From an uncultured Roseburia sp. (lineage in GTDB: Bacteria > Bacillota > Clostridia > Lachnospirales > Lachnospiraceae), in assembly GCA_947062675.1 (NCBI GenBank), contig CAMSQM010000009.1:1-64000 (forward strand): a stretch of DNA of 64,000 nt. The letters are read 5' to 3'. Shown here one piece after another: positions 55,052 through 63,991 of this stretch. Position numbers and translations under genes: made by a program. The notes beneath the pieces were generated by a model, which did no database searches, was not told where the DNA came from, and saw nothing but the letters and a program-made list of their open reading frames with translations. Numbering within the stretch: position 1 is the first letter of the stretch; each line of letters opens with the position of its first letter.

Positions 55052-56041
55052 ATGTTTGGATTTGGTCAGCTGATTGATATTCTGAAGAAAGACCCGAAAA
55101 AGATTGTATTTACAGAGGGAAGCGACCCGCGTATTCTGGAGGCGGCGTCCCGTCTTCTGGCAGGATATTTCCTGCATCCGATTCTGGTCGGAGACGAGGA
55201 GGAGATTGCACGGGCTGCGGAGGATGCGGGATTTAACATTCGCGGCGCGGAAATTATTGACCCGAAGAAATATCAGGATATGGAGCCGATGGTGGAGCGC
55301 TTCTGCGAGCTGCGCAAGAGCAAGGGTGTGACGCCGGAGCAGGCGAGAAAAGCGCTCTCCCAGGCAAATAATTTCGGGACCATGCTGGTCAAGATGGGGG
55401 TTGCCGACGCGCTGCTGGGAGGAGCGACTTATTCGACGGCGGACACGGTGCGCCCTGCCCTGCAGCTGATTAAGACGAAGCCGGGCAATACGATTGTATC
55501 TTCCTGCTTCATTCTGGTGCGTCCGTCCGCGACGGGTGAGAATTCCGTGCTGGCAATGGGCGACTGTGCGATCAATATTAACCCGACGGAGGACCAGCTT
55601 GTCGAGATCGCAGGCGAGACCGCCAAGTGTGCGAAAATCTTCGGCGTGGATCCTCAGGTTGCATTCTTAAGTTATTCGACCTGGGGCTCCGGCGAGGGTG
55701 AGGCGGTTGACAAGATGCGCAATGCGGCGGCAAAGGCGCGGGAGAAGTATCCGGATCTGCCGATTGACGGGGAACTGCAGTTTGACGCTGCCGTGGATCC
55801 GCGCGTTGCCCGCACGAAATGTCCGGAGAGCACGGTGGCGGGCCATGCGAATACCTTTATATTCCCGGATATCAGCGCGGGAAATATCGGATACAAGATC
55901 GCGCAGCGTCTCGGTCATTTCGAGGCGTACGGGCCGATCCTCCTGGGGCTGAATGCTCCGATCAATGATCTGTCCCGCGGATGTAATGCCTCCGAGGTAT
56001 ATTCCATGGCCATTATTACGGCTGCAATTTCCAATATCTGA
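55052..56041 (+). CDS. pta: Phosphate acetyltransferase
   Basis: Interconverts acetyl-CoA and acetyl phosphate in acetate fermentation and ATP production. 329 residues, the short class I form. Motifs: VFTEGSDPRILEAASRLL (about 19-36), TADTVRPALQLIKT near 130, SSCFILVRP (about 150), and the C-terminal ANTFIFPDISAGNIGYKI (about 268-285). AGGAGA precedes ATG. It is monocistronic with a terminator; acetate kinase, usually adjacent, is not in the window. Confidence 0.95.
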   Translation: MFGFGQLIDILKKDPKKIVFTEGSDPRILEAASRLLAGYFLHPILVGDEEEIARAAEDAGFNIRGAEIIDPKKYQDMEPMVERFCELRKSKGVTPEQARKALSQANNFGTMLVKMGVADALLGGATYSTADTVRPALQLIKTKPGNTIVSSCFILVRPSATGENSVLAMGDCAININPTEDQLVEIAGETAKCAKIFGVDPQVAFLSYSTWGSGEGEAVDKMRNAAAKAREKYPDLPIDGELQFDAAVDPRVARTKCPESTVAGHANTFIFPDISAGNIGYKIAQRLGHFEAYGPILLGLNAPINDLSRGCNASEVYSMAIITAAISNI

Positions 56042-56048
56042 TCACATG

Positions 56049-56086
56049 AGACAGGCCAGGGCTTTTTGTCCGGGCCTGTCTTTTTG
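56049..56086 (+). terminator. Terminator of pta
   Basis: AGACAGGCC/GGCCTGTCT, 9-bp stem, then TTTTT. Confidence 0.85.
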
Positions 56087-56293
56087 CCTGACCGGAAATA
56101 GTGCCACGTCCTGCTGAGGAAATATGTCTGCGAATGTGGATAACTCTGTGGATACTGTGTATAAATACAGTGAATATCTGGAAAATTCTGAAAATATTAC
56201 GCAATTTTTAAATAAATATGTCAGAATCCTGTCATTTACCGGTGCTCACAGATTCTTATGCGGGGGCGCCTGGCATCATGAAAGGGATTATTA

Positions 56294-56320
56294 TTAGCAC
56301 TCACCTATTGACAGTGCTAA
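56294..56320. promoter_or_regulatory. CIRCE element (HrcA operator) of hsp20
   Basis: TTAGCACTC-N9-CAGTGCTAA matches the CIRCE consensus TTAGCACTC-N9-GAGTGCTAA at 17 of 18 positions. The rest of 56087-56409 holds only this control region. Confidence 0.92.
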
Positions 56321-56336
56321 CAAAAAGTTGTATAAC
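56308..56336 (+). promoter_or_regulatory. Sigma-A promoter of hsp20 inside CIRCE
   Basis: TTGACA (56308-56313), 17 bases, TATAAC (56331-56336). The -35 spans the loop and first bases of the right CIRCE arm, so HrcA binding blocks polymerase directly. Confidence 0.85.
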
Positions 56337-56409
56337 AGAATTACCGAATAGGAACATACCGAATCGGGGAACCTGATAACAGTACAGAATAGAAAGAGGG
56401 GATTCCTAT

Positions 56410-56850
56410 ATGTTGAGACCAGGTATTTTTAACGACAACTTTACAGACAGTTTATTTGACGACTTTTTCAGCAATATGTTTGTGCCGGCCAGAGGGATGA
56501 GGGCGGCGAGCGCGATGAATACAGACATCCGTGAACTGAAGGATTCGTACCAGATCGATATGGAGCTTCCGGGCTTTACAAAAGAGGATGTTAAGGCCGA
56601 GCTTAAGAACGGCTATATGACTATTCAGGCATCTCATTCGGAGAGCAGCGGAGAGAAGGATGCGAAGGGCAGGTATGTGCGCAAGGAGCGCTATTCCGGC
56701 AGTTACAGCAGAAGCTTCTATGTCGGGGAGAACGTGACTGAGAAAGATATTCAGGCGAAGTTCACGGATGGAATTCTGACAGTGACCGTTCCGAAGAGAG
56801 AGGCGCTGCCGGAGACGGAACAGAAAAAATATATCGCGATCGAGGGCTGA
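56410..56850 (+). CDS. Small heat-shock protein, Hsp20 family
   Basis: 146-residue ATP-independent holdase chaperone. The alpha-crystallin domain spans about 38-140, with YQIDMELPGFTKEDVKAEL at its start and DGILTVTVPK as the conserved late strand. The N-terminal arm is Phe-rich (FNDNFTDSLFDDFFSNMF) and drives oligomers. The C-terminal I-X-I motif is present in YIAIEG. AGAGGGG precedes the start by about eight bases. Under direct HrcA control through the CIRCE element. Confidence 0.95.
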   Translation: MLRPGIFNDNFTDSLFDDFFSNMFVPARGMRAASAMNTDIRELKDSYQIDMELPGFTKEDVKAELKNGYMTIQASHSESSGEKDAKGRYVRKERYSGSYSRSFYVGENVTEKDIQAKFTDGILTVTVPKREALPETEQKKYIAIEG

Positions 56851-56873
56851 AATGTCATATTCGGCACAGAGGG

Positions 56874-56902
56874 AAATCCGGCAGTAATGCCGGATTTTTT
56901 TT
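56874..56902 (+). terminator. Terminator of hsp20
   Basis: AAATCCGGCA-GTAA-TGCCGGATTT with a T run. Confidence 0.85.
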
Positions 56903-56919
56903 GGGAAACGCTTCCAATC

Positions 56920-56948
56920 TTGAAAGACGCGGCCGGAAGTGGTATATT
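56920..56948 (+). promoter_or_regulatory. Promoter of the YitT-like gene
   Basis: TTGAAA (56920-56925), 17 bases, TATATT (56943-56948). Confidence 0.7.
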
Positions 56949-56990
56949 GATGGAAGGAGTCAAATCTTTGAAATACGGGGAAGCGGGAAA

Positions 56991-57857
56991 ATGTATAAGA
57001 ATATGGGAAAAGTGATAAGATTTGTGGAAGAATACTCGGTTCTGACGGTCGCGACGCTGGTTATGGTGGTGGGAACATACCTGTTTAAGTTTCCAAACAG
57101 GTTTTCCTTTGGCGGTGTGACCGGTCTCGCGGTGCTGCTCGCGGCGGTGATGCCGGTGTCGCCCGGAACGATTACATTTATTCTGAATATGGCGCTGCTT
57201 GTCGTGGGGTTTATTTTTCTCGGCAGGGGATTCGGGGTAAAGACGGTGTATGTCAGCCTGCTGACCTCGGTGGGTCTGAGCGTGGCAGAAGTGCTGTTCC
57301 CGATGGACGGGCCGATGACGAGCCAGCCGGTGCTGGAGCTTGTATACGCGGTTGTGCTTCCGGCATTTGGCTCCGCGATTCTGTTCAACGTCGGCGCGTC
57401 GAGCGGGGGGACGGATATTATCGCGATGATTCTGAAAAAATATACCACGTTAAATATCGGCGCGGCGCTGTTCTGCGTGGATCTGGGCATCGCGGTTGCC
57501 GCCTGTCTCATCTTTGATCCGCAGACCGGACTTTTTTCGCTGTGCGGCCTTCTGGCAAAATCGCTTGTGGTTGACGATGTGATAGAGCGTGTAAATCTGT
57601 GCAAGTACTTTACAATCATCTGCAATGATCCGCAGCCGATCTGCGATTTTATTATGAAAGACCTGAAGCGGAGCGCGACAGTGTACGGCGCGGAGGGCGC
57701 ATATGAGCACAACCGCAAAAGTATTATAATTACGATTATGAACCGGGGGCAGGCGGTCGAACTGCGCAACTTTATCCGGACGACCCAGCCGTCAGCCTTT
57801 ATTGCGATCACGAACAGCAGTGAGATTATCGGTAAGGGATTCCGGGGATTCAACTAA
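56991..57857 (+). CDS. YitT/DUF2179 family membrane protein
   Basis: 288 residues. About five to six membrane segments fill the first 195 residues (TVATLVMVVGTYLF, GLAVLLAAVMPV, FILNMALLVVGFIFLG and others), then the soluble DUF2179 domain (about 205-285: KYFTIICNDPQPICDFIM, IIITIMNRGQAVEL, AFIAITNSSEIIGKGF). Function of the family is unknown. ATG 56991 has only a weak GGGAA site. The overlapping frame at 56950-57015, with AAGGAG before TTG 56968, could act as a short leader. Confidence 0.88.
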   Translation: MYKNMGKVIRFVEEYSVLTVATLVMVVGTYLFKFPNRFSFGGVTGLAVLLAAVMPVSPGTITFILNMALLVVGFIFLGRGFGVKTVYVSLLTSVGLSVAEVLFPMDGPMTSQPVLELVYAVVLPAFGSAILFNVGASSGGTDIIAMILKKYTTLNIGAALFCVDLGIAVAACLIFDPQTGLFSLCGLLAKSLVVDDVIERVNLCKYFTIICNDPQPICDFIMKDLKRSATVYGAEGAYEHNRKSIIITIMNRGQAVELRNFIRTTQPSAFIAITNSSEIIGKGFRGFN

Positions 57858-57871
57858 AGGAGGGGGGAACT

Positions 57872-59479
57872 ATGCTGATCAGTATTCTGGCGACGTTACT
57901 ATTCGGCTGTATTTATTTTTACCTGAAGCTGCCGGCGGTAAACCTGCACGCGGTGGAGTTTTATACATTTATATTCCTGCTGTGCGCGGTGTACTGCGCG
58001 GTAAGTCTTCTGATGACGGGATTCAGGGCCGGAAGCCTGCGTGATTATGTAAAGCACCTGGTAAAAAAATGTACGATACCCGTCGTGGCGCTCGCTGCAT
58101 TTCTGCTGATCGCGGTCGTCGGGAGCGTGGCGGGGAGTGTGTTCTTCCGGGCAAAGGATTATGCAGGTCTTTTGAAACTGGAACAGGGCGATTTTGCGGC
58201 TGAGGTGGAGGAGGTGCGCTGGGATCAGATCCCGATGCTGGATGAAAATTCGGCCAATACCCTGGCCAATAAAAAAATGGGAGAGCTCTCGGATCTTGTG
58301 TCCCAGTTTGAGGTGGATAACAGTTCGGCGCAGATCAATTACCGGGATATTCCGGTGCGGGCGACGTATCTGAATTACGGGGATATCATAAAATGGTGGA
58401 AGAACCGGAAAGCGGGGATCCCCGCCTACCTGCTGATCGATATGGTCACGCAGGAAGTCACGGTGCAGCGCCTTGCGGAAGGGATGAAATATTCCCCTTC
58501 GGAACTCTTTAACCGAAATATTTACCGCTATCTGCGGTTTCACTATCCGACGGAGCTGTTTTATGATGTTAATTTCGAGGTAGACGACGAGGGAGTGCCT
58601 TACTGGTGCGCGACGGTGGTCAGAAAAACGATCGGTCTCTTTGGAGGGACGGATGTCAGGGGGGCGGTTCTGGTGAACGCGGTGACGGGGGAGAGCGCGT
58701 ATTATCCGATCGAAGAGGTGCCGTCCTGGGTGGACCGTGTCTGCAGCGCGCGCCTGATTATGGAACAGTATGACTATTATGGCATGTACCAGAGCGGGTT
58801 CTGGAACTCGATTCTCGGTCAGAGCGGGTGTACAAAGTCGACGAGCGGTTACAACTACATCGCCATGGATGACGATGTGTGGGTCTATACGGGAGTCACC
58901 TCGGTCGGAGGAGATGAGAGTAATCTGGGTTTTATTCTTGTCAATCAGCGCACAAAGAACGCCCGCTATTATGTGTGCGCCGGAGCAAATGAAAATGCGG
59001 GGATGAGTTCGGCACAGGGGGCAGTACAGCAATACAGCTACATGGCCACATTTCCGATACTCTTAAATATCGGCGGGGAGCCGACATATTTTATGGCTCT
59101 GAAAGATGCGTCGCAGCTTGTCAAAATGTATGCGATGGTCAATGTCAGTCAGTACCAGATCGTTGCGGTAGGCAGCACTGTGGAGGAATGTCAGGGAAAT
59201 TATGCGTCCCAGCTCGCAAAGAACGGGATTGCGCAGGTGGATACAGAAGAGACGTCTGAACGGCAGGAGGTCACCGGCAGGATTGCGGAGATCAGATCCT
59301 CCGTGATGGATGGCGATACCTGGTATTTTATCCGGTTAAAGGATGGAAATGCGTATTATCTGATTAACGGGCGGGAATATCCGGTCGCCACGATCTTAAA
59401 TGTGGAGGATCTGGTGACAATCACATATCAGGCAGGAGAGGATGAAATCATTCAGGGAAGTTCCATAGAAAGGAAATAA
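57872..59479 (+). CDS. Large membrane protein with extracytoplasmic domain, unknown function
   Basis: 535 residues. Three hydrophobic segments (about 2-20, 29-48 and 68-92) are followed by a long soluble part that carries Tyr-rich beta strands (IAMDDDVWVYTGVTSVGGDESNLGF is two adjoining strands) and a C-terminal beta domain (VTGRIAEIRSSVMDGDTWYFIRL). I recall relatives in Lachnospiraceae without assigned function. AAAGGAGGGG precedes ATG 57872. It lies 14 bases after the YitT-like gene and 46 before the pyrophosphorylase, so it is mid-operon. Confidence 0.82.
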   Translation: MLISILATLLFGCIYFYLKLPAVNLHAVEFYTFIFLLCAVYCAVSLLMTGFRAGSLRDYVKHLVKKCTIPVVALAAFLLIAVVGSVAGSVFFRAKDYAGLLKLEQGDFAAEVEEVRWDQIPMLDENSANTLANKKMGELSDLVSQFEVDNSSAQINYRDIPVRATYLNYGDIIKWWKNRKAGIPAYLLIDMVTQEVTVQRLAEGMKYSPSELFNRNIYRYLRFHYPTELFYDVNFEVDDEGVPYWCATVVRKTIGLFGGTDVRGAVLVNAVTGESAYYPIEEVPSWVDRVCSARLIMEQYDYYGMYQSGFWNSILGQSGCTKSTSGYNYIAMDDDVWVYTGVTSVGGDESNLGFILVNQRTKNARYYVCAGANENAGMSSAQGAVQQYSYMATFPILLNIGGEPTYFMALKDASQLVKMYAMVNVSQYQIVAVGSTVEECQGNYASQLAKNGIAQVDTEETSERQEVTGRIAEIRSSVMDGDTWYFIRLKDGNAYYLINGREYPVATILNVEDLVTITYQAGEDEIIQGSSIERK

Positions 59480-59525
59480 TTCCGGGCGCACAAAGTAATG
59501 CAGAACAGAAGGAGGTATCTGCTAT

Positions 59526-60734
59526 ATGAAAATATGGGAAGATGAAAAACAGTGCTATATCAGGGCGGCGATGGAGCGGAATACGCCGGAGGAGAATGAG
59601 ATTCTGAAGAAGAATCTGGAGGAGACGGACTGGTCCGTGCTGGAGAATATCGGGCGGAAAGATGCAGTCAGTGACAGGGGCGTATTTGCCCCTCTCGAGG
59701 CGGTGGAGCTGGCCGAGATACGTGCGCGCAGCGCGGAGTTTAAAGAACTGGGCTTAAAAGCGATCAGGGAAGGACGTGTGGGGGCTGTGCTTCTGGCCGG
59801 CGGCCAGGGCACCAGACTGGGGCTGGACAGACCCAAGGGCACCTTAAACATCGGGGTTGAAAAGGAACTGTTTCTGTTTGAGCAGCTTGTGCGTAATCTG
59901 ATGGATGTGACAGGGGAGGCCGGAGCATATATTCCCCTCTTTGTGATGACGAGCAGGATCAACCATCAGGACACGGTGGATTTTTTTGCGGAGCATTCCT
60001 GGTTCGGGTATCCGCAGGATCACATCCGGTTTTTTACTCAGGAGATGGCGCCGGCCTGTGATTATGAGGGGCGGGTCTATATGGCATCCCCGACGGAAGC
60101 GGCGATGTCTCCAAACGGCAACGGCGGGTGGTTTGGTTCGATGATAAGAGCGGGACTGCTGGAAGATCTTCACGCGAGAGGGACGGAGTGGCTTAACGTG
60201 TTTGCGGTAGACAACTGTCTGCAGCGGATTGCGGATCCTGTGTTTATCGGCGCGACGATCGCTTATGGCCGTGAGAGCGGGGCAAAGGTGGTGCGCAAGG
60301 CTGCGCCCGATGAGAAAATCGGTGTGCTCTGCACGGAGGACGGAAGGCCTTCCATTGTGGAGTACTATGAGATGACGGAAGAAATGGTGACGGCCAGAAA
60401 AGAGGACGGCTCATTAAAATACGGGTTTGGTGTTATTTTAAACTACCTTTTTTCAGAGAAAAAACTGGAAGAGATAGCGGACCGGCAGCTGCCGGTTCAT
60501 GTGGTGGAGAAGAAGATACCCTATCTGGACACGGACGGAACCATGGTAAAACCGGATGCGCCCAACGGCTGCAAATTTGAGGCGCTCGTACTCGACATGG
60601 TTCATATGATGGATGGCTGCGTCCCTTATGAGGTGGAGCGTGAACGTGAGTTTGCACCGATAAAGAATCTGCATGGTATTGATTCACTGGACAGCGCGCG
60701 GGAGCTGATGCGCGGGTGCGGGATTGAATTTTAG
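59526..60734 (+). CDS. UDP-sugar pyrophosphorylase (UDPGP type 1, UAP-like)
   Basis: 402 residues. Forms UDP-sugars from UTP and a sugar 1-phosphate. The nucleotide-binding motif LAGGQGTRLGLDRPKGT is at about 85-101. Further conserved residues are in TEAAMSPNGNGGW (about 200), VDNCLQRIADP (about 230) and NGCKFEALVLD near 350. The pattern is that of the UDP-N-acetylglucosamine/galactosamine pyrophosphorylases (UAP/AGX) more than GalU. The product probably supplies envelope polysaccharides. GGAGG precedes ATG 59526. Confidence 0.92.
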   Translation: MKIWEDEKQCYIRAAMERNTPEENEILKKNLEETDWSVLENIGRKDAVSDRGVFAPLEAVELAEIRARSAEFKELGLKAIREGRVGAVLLAGGQGTRLGLDRPKGTLNIGVEKELFLFEQLVRNLMDVTGEAGAYIPLFVMTSRINHQDTVDFFAEHSWFGYPQDHIRFFTQEMAPACDYEGRVYMASPTEAAMSPNGNGGWFGSMIRAGLLEDLHARGTEWLNVFAVDNCLQRIADPVFIGATIAYGRESGAKVVRKAAPDEKIGVLCTEDGRPSIVEYYEMTEEMVTARKEDGSLKYGFGVILNYLFSEKKLEEIADRQLPVHVVEKKIPYLDTDGTMVKPDAPNGCKFEALVLDMVHMMDGCVPYEVEREREFAPIKNLHGIDSLDSARELMRGCGIEF

Positions 60735-60904
60735 AGAGAAAGCTGCTGAAGAACGAACGGGGAAGAAAGTGATGTAATTGTGCCGTTGCATCTTAAGAAT
60801 TGCGTTCCGCATGACGAAATACACGGAAAGGCCGGGAAATCAGCGGGGAAAGGACGGGCGGCGCCTGTGACTGGAAGGCATACCGGCGGGAACGGAGGTA
60901 TTTT

Positions 60905-61513
60905 ATGAATATTTCGCAGATGGCGGGGAGCGGCAGCCCGAAGAGCGTCTATGCCGGTAATCTTCTGATGGGAAGATCCGGGCTGAAGAGCACGCAGGAA
61001 AAACTGGAGCGTCAGCAGAAGGCCGGAAATGAGATTGCGTTCTGGGAAAAGCAGAAAGAAGGACTCAGGGACATGAAGTGCGATACTCTGGAAGAGATCG
61101 CCAGAAAGCTGGAGATGTTCCACAGTTATGAGGATGAGATTGCTGCCGTCAAAGCGGCCTATAACCGCGAACAGATGAGTCATATTATGGACGAGGCTGA
61201 GGAGATGGGAGAGAAGATCGCGGAAGCGGCGGAGAAACTGGAGCCGAAGACACCTGAAGAGAGAAGAGAGGAAATGGCTGAGGAAGCTCTGGGGACGGAT
61301 GATGACGGCGGGATTGCTGACGAACTGCTGGAAGAGCTGCCGGAGCCGGAAGACGAACTCACGGAAGAGACTCTGGAGGAAGCCGTGGAAGAGATGGAGG
61401 ACAGGATACAGGAGAAAGCTGATGAAGAGGCCCTTCGCATGGCACAGAAAAAGCTCCTCATCAGGGAAGAGGAGCTGGGAAACATTTACAGGCCATTCGA
61501 CGCAAGAATCTGA
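60905..61513 (+). CDS. Acidic coiled-coil protein of unknown function
   Basis: 202 residues, strongly acidic, with nearly every second residue Glu in 95-195. It is predicted to be helical throughout: a Ser/Gly-rich start (MNISQMAGSGSPKSVYAG), a helix at about 28-85 and a long Glu/Leu region (EELPEPEDELTEETLEEAVE). The end RPFDARI is hydrophobic and defined. The ACGGAGG ribosome site is eight bases before ATG 60905. The 170-base gap from the pyrophosphorylase shows nothing else. No family recognised. Confidence 0.8.
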   Translation: MNISQMAGSGSPKSVYAGNLLMGRSGLKSTQEKLERQQKAGNEIAFWEKQKEGLRDMKCDTLEEIARKLEMFHSYEDEIAAVKAAYNREQMSHIMDEAEEMGEKIAEAAEKLEPKTPEERREEMAEEALGTDDDGGIADELLEELPEPEDELTEETLEEAVEEMEDRIQEKADEEALRMAQKKLLIREEELGNIYRPFDARI

Positions 61514-61527
61514 AAAAGCGGCGGCGA

Positions 61528-61557
61528 CAGAACCTGCAGGACATCCTGCAGGTTCTG
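61528..61557. terminator. Stem-loop between convergent genes
   Basis: CAGAACCTGCAGG/CCTGCAGGTTCTG, perfect 13-bp stem with loop ACAT. Weak T run; it may still end both units. Confidence 0.6.
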
Positions 61558-61968
61558 CTATTTCATAAACAGGCCGTCGACTTCCATATCTGTGTTGAAC
61601 GTGATGGTGTAAGTGACATTGCGCTTTTCAAAAGCAGCCACGATCACGGCTGTCGCGAGATCACGCCCGTCTTTATCTTTCTGTCCAACGACCGCGGTGC
61701 TTTTATATTCCACGAAGGAACCGGTCTGTTCGTTCATGGTGTCCATATTTTCTGCAAGTATTTCCGCTGACAGTGCATTTTTCATCACGTCACTCATCAT
61801 CGCAATATTCTCATCGTACTCTCCTGCAATCAGATGATCCGCGGCTTCTCTGGCCATGGTTTCCACTGTTTCCGCGTCAAAGGCATCCGCCAGCTTTGTG
61901 GAGCTGCAGCCTGTCAGAAACAGCAGTGTGACTGTGAACAGGATTGCTGTAAAAAAATTTCTTTTCAT
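61558..61968 (-). CDS. DUF3887 lipoprotein
   Basis: 136 residues, last gene of the operon. Signal peptide with lipobox LFLTGC (Cys21), then a single DUF3887-like domain: MMSDVMKNALSAEILAENM, GSFVEYKSTAVVGQKDKDG, VTYTITFNTDMEVDGLF. Related domains act as extracytoplasmic binding modules or accompany hydrolases. It overlaps the YhfC-type gene by four bases (ATGA), so it is translationally coupled. Confidence 0.85.
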   Translation of the reverse strand: MKRNFFTAILFTVTLLFLTGCSSTKLADAFDAETVETMAREAADHLIAGEYDENIAMMSDVMKNALSAEILAENMDTMNEQTGSFVEYKSTAVVGQKDKDGRDLATAVIVAAFEKRNVTYTITFNTDMEVDGLFMK

Positions 61969-62678
61969 GGTGTGCCTCCTTTTTTGTGGCAGAATAAGAG
62001 TCCGGCGGCGAGGGTGAGAGCACCGGCTGCCGCCGCGTAAAGTTCAAGCCCCAGGGTTCCGGTCCCGAATACAGCCGGAAGGATTACGATGGCGGCATCC
62101 AGCAGTGTGTGCAGCAGGATGGCTGCCGCCAGGAAGCGCACAATTTTTTTCTCCCGGACGCCGTGCATGACCAGGAGGGATGCTCCAAGGTGAAAAGCCA
62201 GGGCAGAGAGGCGCTCGGCGCCTGAGGTCAGAATTGCGGCGGGCGTGGCGGGAAACAGTGCTTCCCGGCCGGTCAGGGTCAGGGCGAGCCCGGAAAAAAA
62301 GACGGGGCCGACGAGCAGCATCGCCTCAATTCCTCCGTGGCCAAGACCGAACGCGAGGCCGTATTCCTTTCCGGTCTGCTCCTTCAGGAAAAGGCGGATT
62401 GCGGCGAGACGGGCCGTTTCCTCCGCCAGACCGGCCGTCAGGCCGAGAAAGAGTCCGTAGAGCCAGGGATACAGCTGAAGAGCGCCGTACCAGGCATAGC
62501 GGGGCACAAGCAGCTGCAGGATGGGAATCCGGATCAGAAGCTGACTGACGATAAAGGCCAGAGCGCCCGAAAAGAACGCTTTCCAGATCCCCTTTTTCCG
62601 GTGTGCCAGAAAGAATGTCCCCGCAGTGGGGACGCCGTAACAGATCAGAATACCGGCGCATAATGTGATTATCAGCAT
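61965..62678 (-). CDS. YhfC-type intramembrane metalloprotease homologue
   Basis: 237 residues, about seven to eight membrane segments. Candidate catalytic residues match the CPBP/YhfC pattern: GLAEETARLAA (Glu-Glu, about 83-93), GLGHGGIEA (about 111) and two late histidines (LLVMHGV, LLHTLLDAA). The related CPBP family cleaves or processes membrane substrates. Placed between a GHKL kinase and a lipoprotein, it may take part in signal processing like AgrB- or CAAX-type proteins, but no signal peptide gene is seen. Overlaps the kinase gene by seven bases. Confidence 0.85.
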   Translation of the reverse strand: MLIITLCAGILICYGVPTAGTFFLAHRKKGIWKAFFSGALAFIVSQLLIRIPILQLLVPRYAWYGALQLYPWLYGLFLGLTAGLAEETARLAAIRLFLKEQTGKEYGLAFGLGHGGIEAMLLVGPVFFSGLALTLTGREALFPATPAAILTSGAERLSALAFHLGASLLVMHGVREKKIVRFLAAAILLHTLLDAAIVILPAVFGTGTLGLELYAAAAGALTLAAGLLFCHKKGGTP

Positions 62679-63991
62679 GTGTTATCTCCTTTCTCATATT
62701 TTACGGGCAGCATGATTGTGGTGGTAAAGATCTGGTCGCGCCAATGCGACTGCACATCGCCGCCGTATGCCGTTACAGTCTGCCGGATGATTTTCATGCC
62801 GAGCCCTGAGTGTCCGGGTTTTCCGGAGTGAAACAATCCTCCGCTGCCGGGCGGTTCGCGGTCGCAGCTGTTTTCCATGGTGATGGAGAGAAAATGGCGC
62901 ACAAGTCCGATGCGCAGCCGCACATACTTCCCGCGGCTGTCCGCCGCTGCGGCCGCTGCGTTGTCGAGAAGGTTGGCAAACAGTGCGGTTATGTCAGTAT
63001 CGCGCATAAAACCGGGCGTCAGTTCGCCGACCTTAAAATCTGTGAGCACGCCCGCATGTTCCATCGACTGTGCTTTGTCGTTGAGGATGATATTTAACAG
63101 CTTATCCGTGGTATAGTATTTCTGCTGAAATCCGTTCAGCATCCGCAGAAGATCACCGGCGTATTCCGCGGCATCAGGGGATCCCTTTGCGCGGTAGAGC
63201 TCCTCCATCGCCTGAATGTGGTTGCGGATGTCGTGCAGCAGTTTTCGGGATTCTTCATATTTTTCCTCCTCCCGCAGGTAATACCGGTGCTGCATTGCGG
63301 CCTGCCGGCGGTAGAGACGGCGCTCATTTTCAAGTCTGCGGTTGCGGCTCATGACATCGGTCAGCACACAGAAATATATGTTTAAACCCGCCAGCAGAAC
63401 GAGATTGACAATGAAAAGAACGAGGGATTCCATCGTAAAATATATCTGTGACAGATAAGCTGTGTAGTACAGGTTAAAAATGGAAAATACCGGCAGTATC
63501 ACGGACAGCGCAATCTGTCTGGCGGTGACGTGCTCTCCCGTGCACTTCCCGGCGAGGAAGGTAATCAGCAGAATCACCATAAATTCTGTCATCCGGGTGG
63601 CGGCGACCAGAAACAGATAAGCCAGTTCCGGGGAATTCAGGTAAAGGATGCCCGCAAACCAGAGCGTCTGACAGAGTGTGACGACAGCGGCGTCTGTCAG
63701 GAAAACAGCCACGGACAGAATAAAAAAGGGGAGCAGGCACTCCCGGCGCGCGCGGAAAATCAGGGATGCGGCAGGCGCAAACAGCAGCATAAAACACAGA
63801 TTCACCAGTGTGTTTCCCAGGAGTGAACATGCAGTTGCCATGAAGATGAACAGGGCCAGGAAACCTGCGGAAGCGGCGGAGAGGCCGGGCCGTCCGGCAA
63901 TGCGGTGAGCTCCGTAAAACATGACACCCAGCAGCAATATGCTGCCCAGGAGAGGCAGGAACAGATAAATTATGATTTCCAGGCCGCACAC
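62672..63991 (-). CDS. Membrane sensor histidine kinase of the GHKL (AgrC-like) type
   Basis: 439 residues from GTG 63991, or longer, since the frame stays open to the window edge. Six to seven membrane helices make up the first 220 residues; a linker helix leads to the phosphoacceptor block LLHDIRNHI (His near 251) and a GHKL ATPase domain with LLDNAAAAAADSRGKY (N box, about 325) and GLGMKIIRQTVTAYGG (G box, about 398). This is the architecture of peptide-sensing kinases (AgrC, CitA-like). The response regulator is not in the window and is probably encoded just beyond the right edge. Its tail overlaps the YhfC-type gene. Confidence 0.9.
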   Translation of the reverse strand: MCGLEIIIYLFLPLLGSILLLGVMFYGAHRIAGRPGLSAASAGFLALFIFMATACSLLGNTLVNLCFMLLFAPAASLIFRARRECLLPFFILSVAVFLTDAAVVTLCQTLWFAGILYLNSPELAYLFLVAATRMTEFMVILLITFLAGKCTGEHVTARQIALSVILPVFSIFNLYYTAYLSQIYFTMESLVLFIVNLVLLAGLNIYFCVLTDVMSRNRRLENERRLYRRQAAMQHRYYLREEEKYEESRKLLHDIRNHIQAMEELYRAKGSPDAAEYAGDLLRMLNGFQQKYYTTDKLLNIILNDKAQSMEHAGVLTDFKVGELTPGFMRDTDITALFANLLDNAAAAAADSRGKYVRLRIGLVRHFLSITMENSCDREPPGSGGLFHSGKPGHSGLGMKIIRQTVTAYGGDVQSHWRDQIFTTTIMLPVKYEKGDNTC

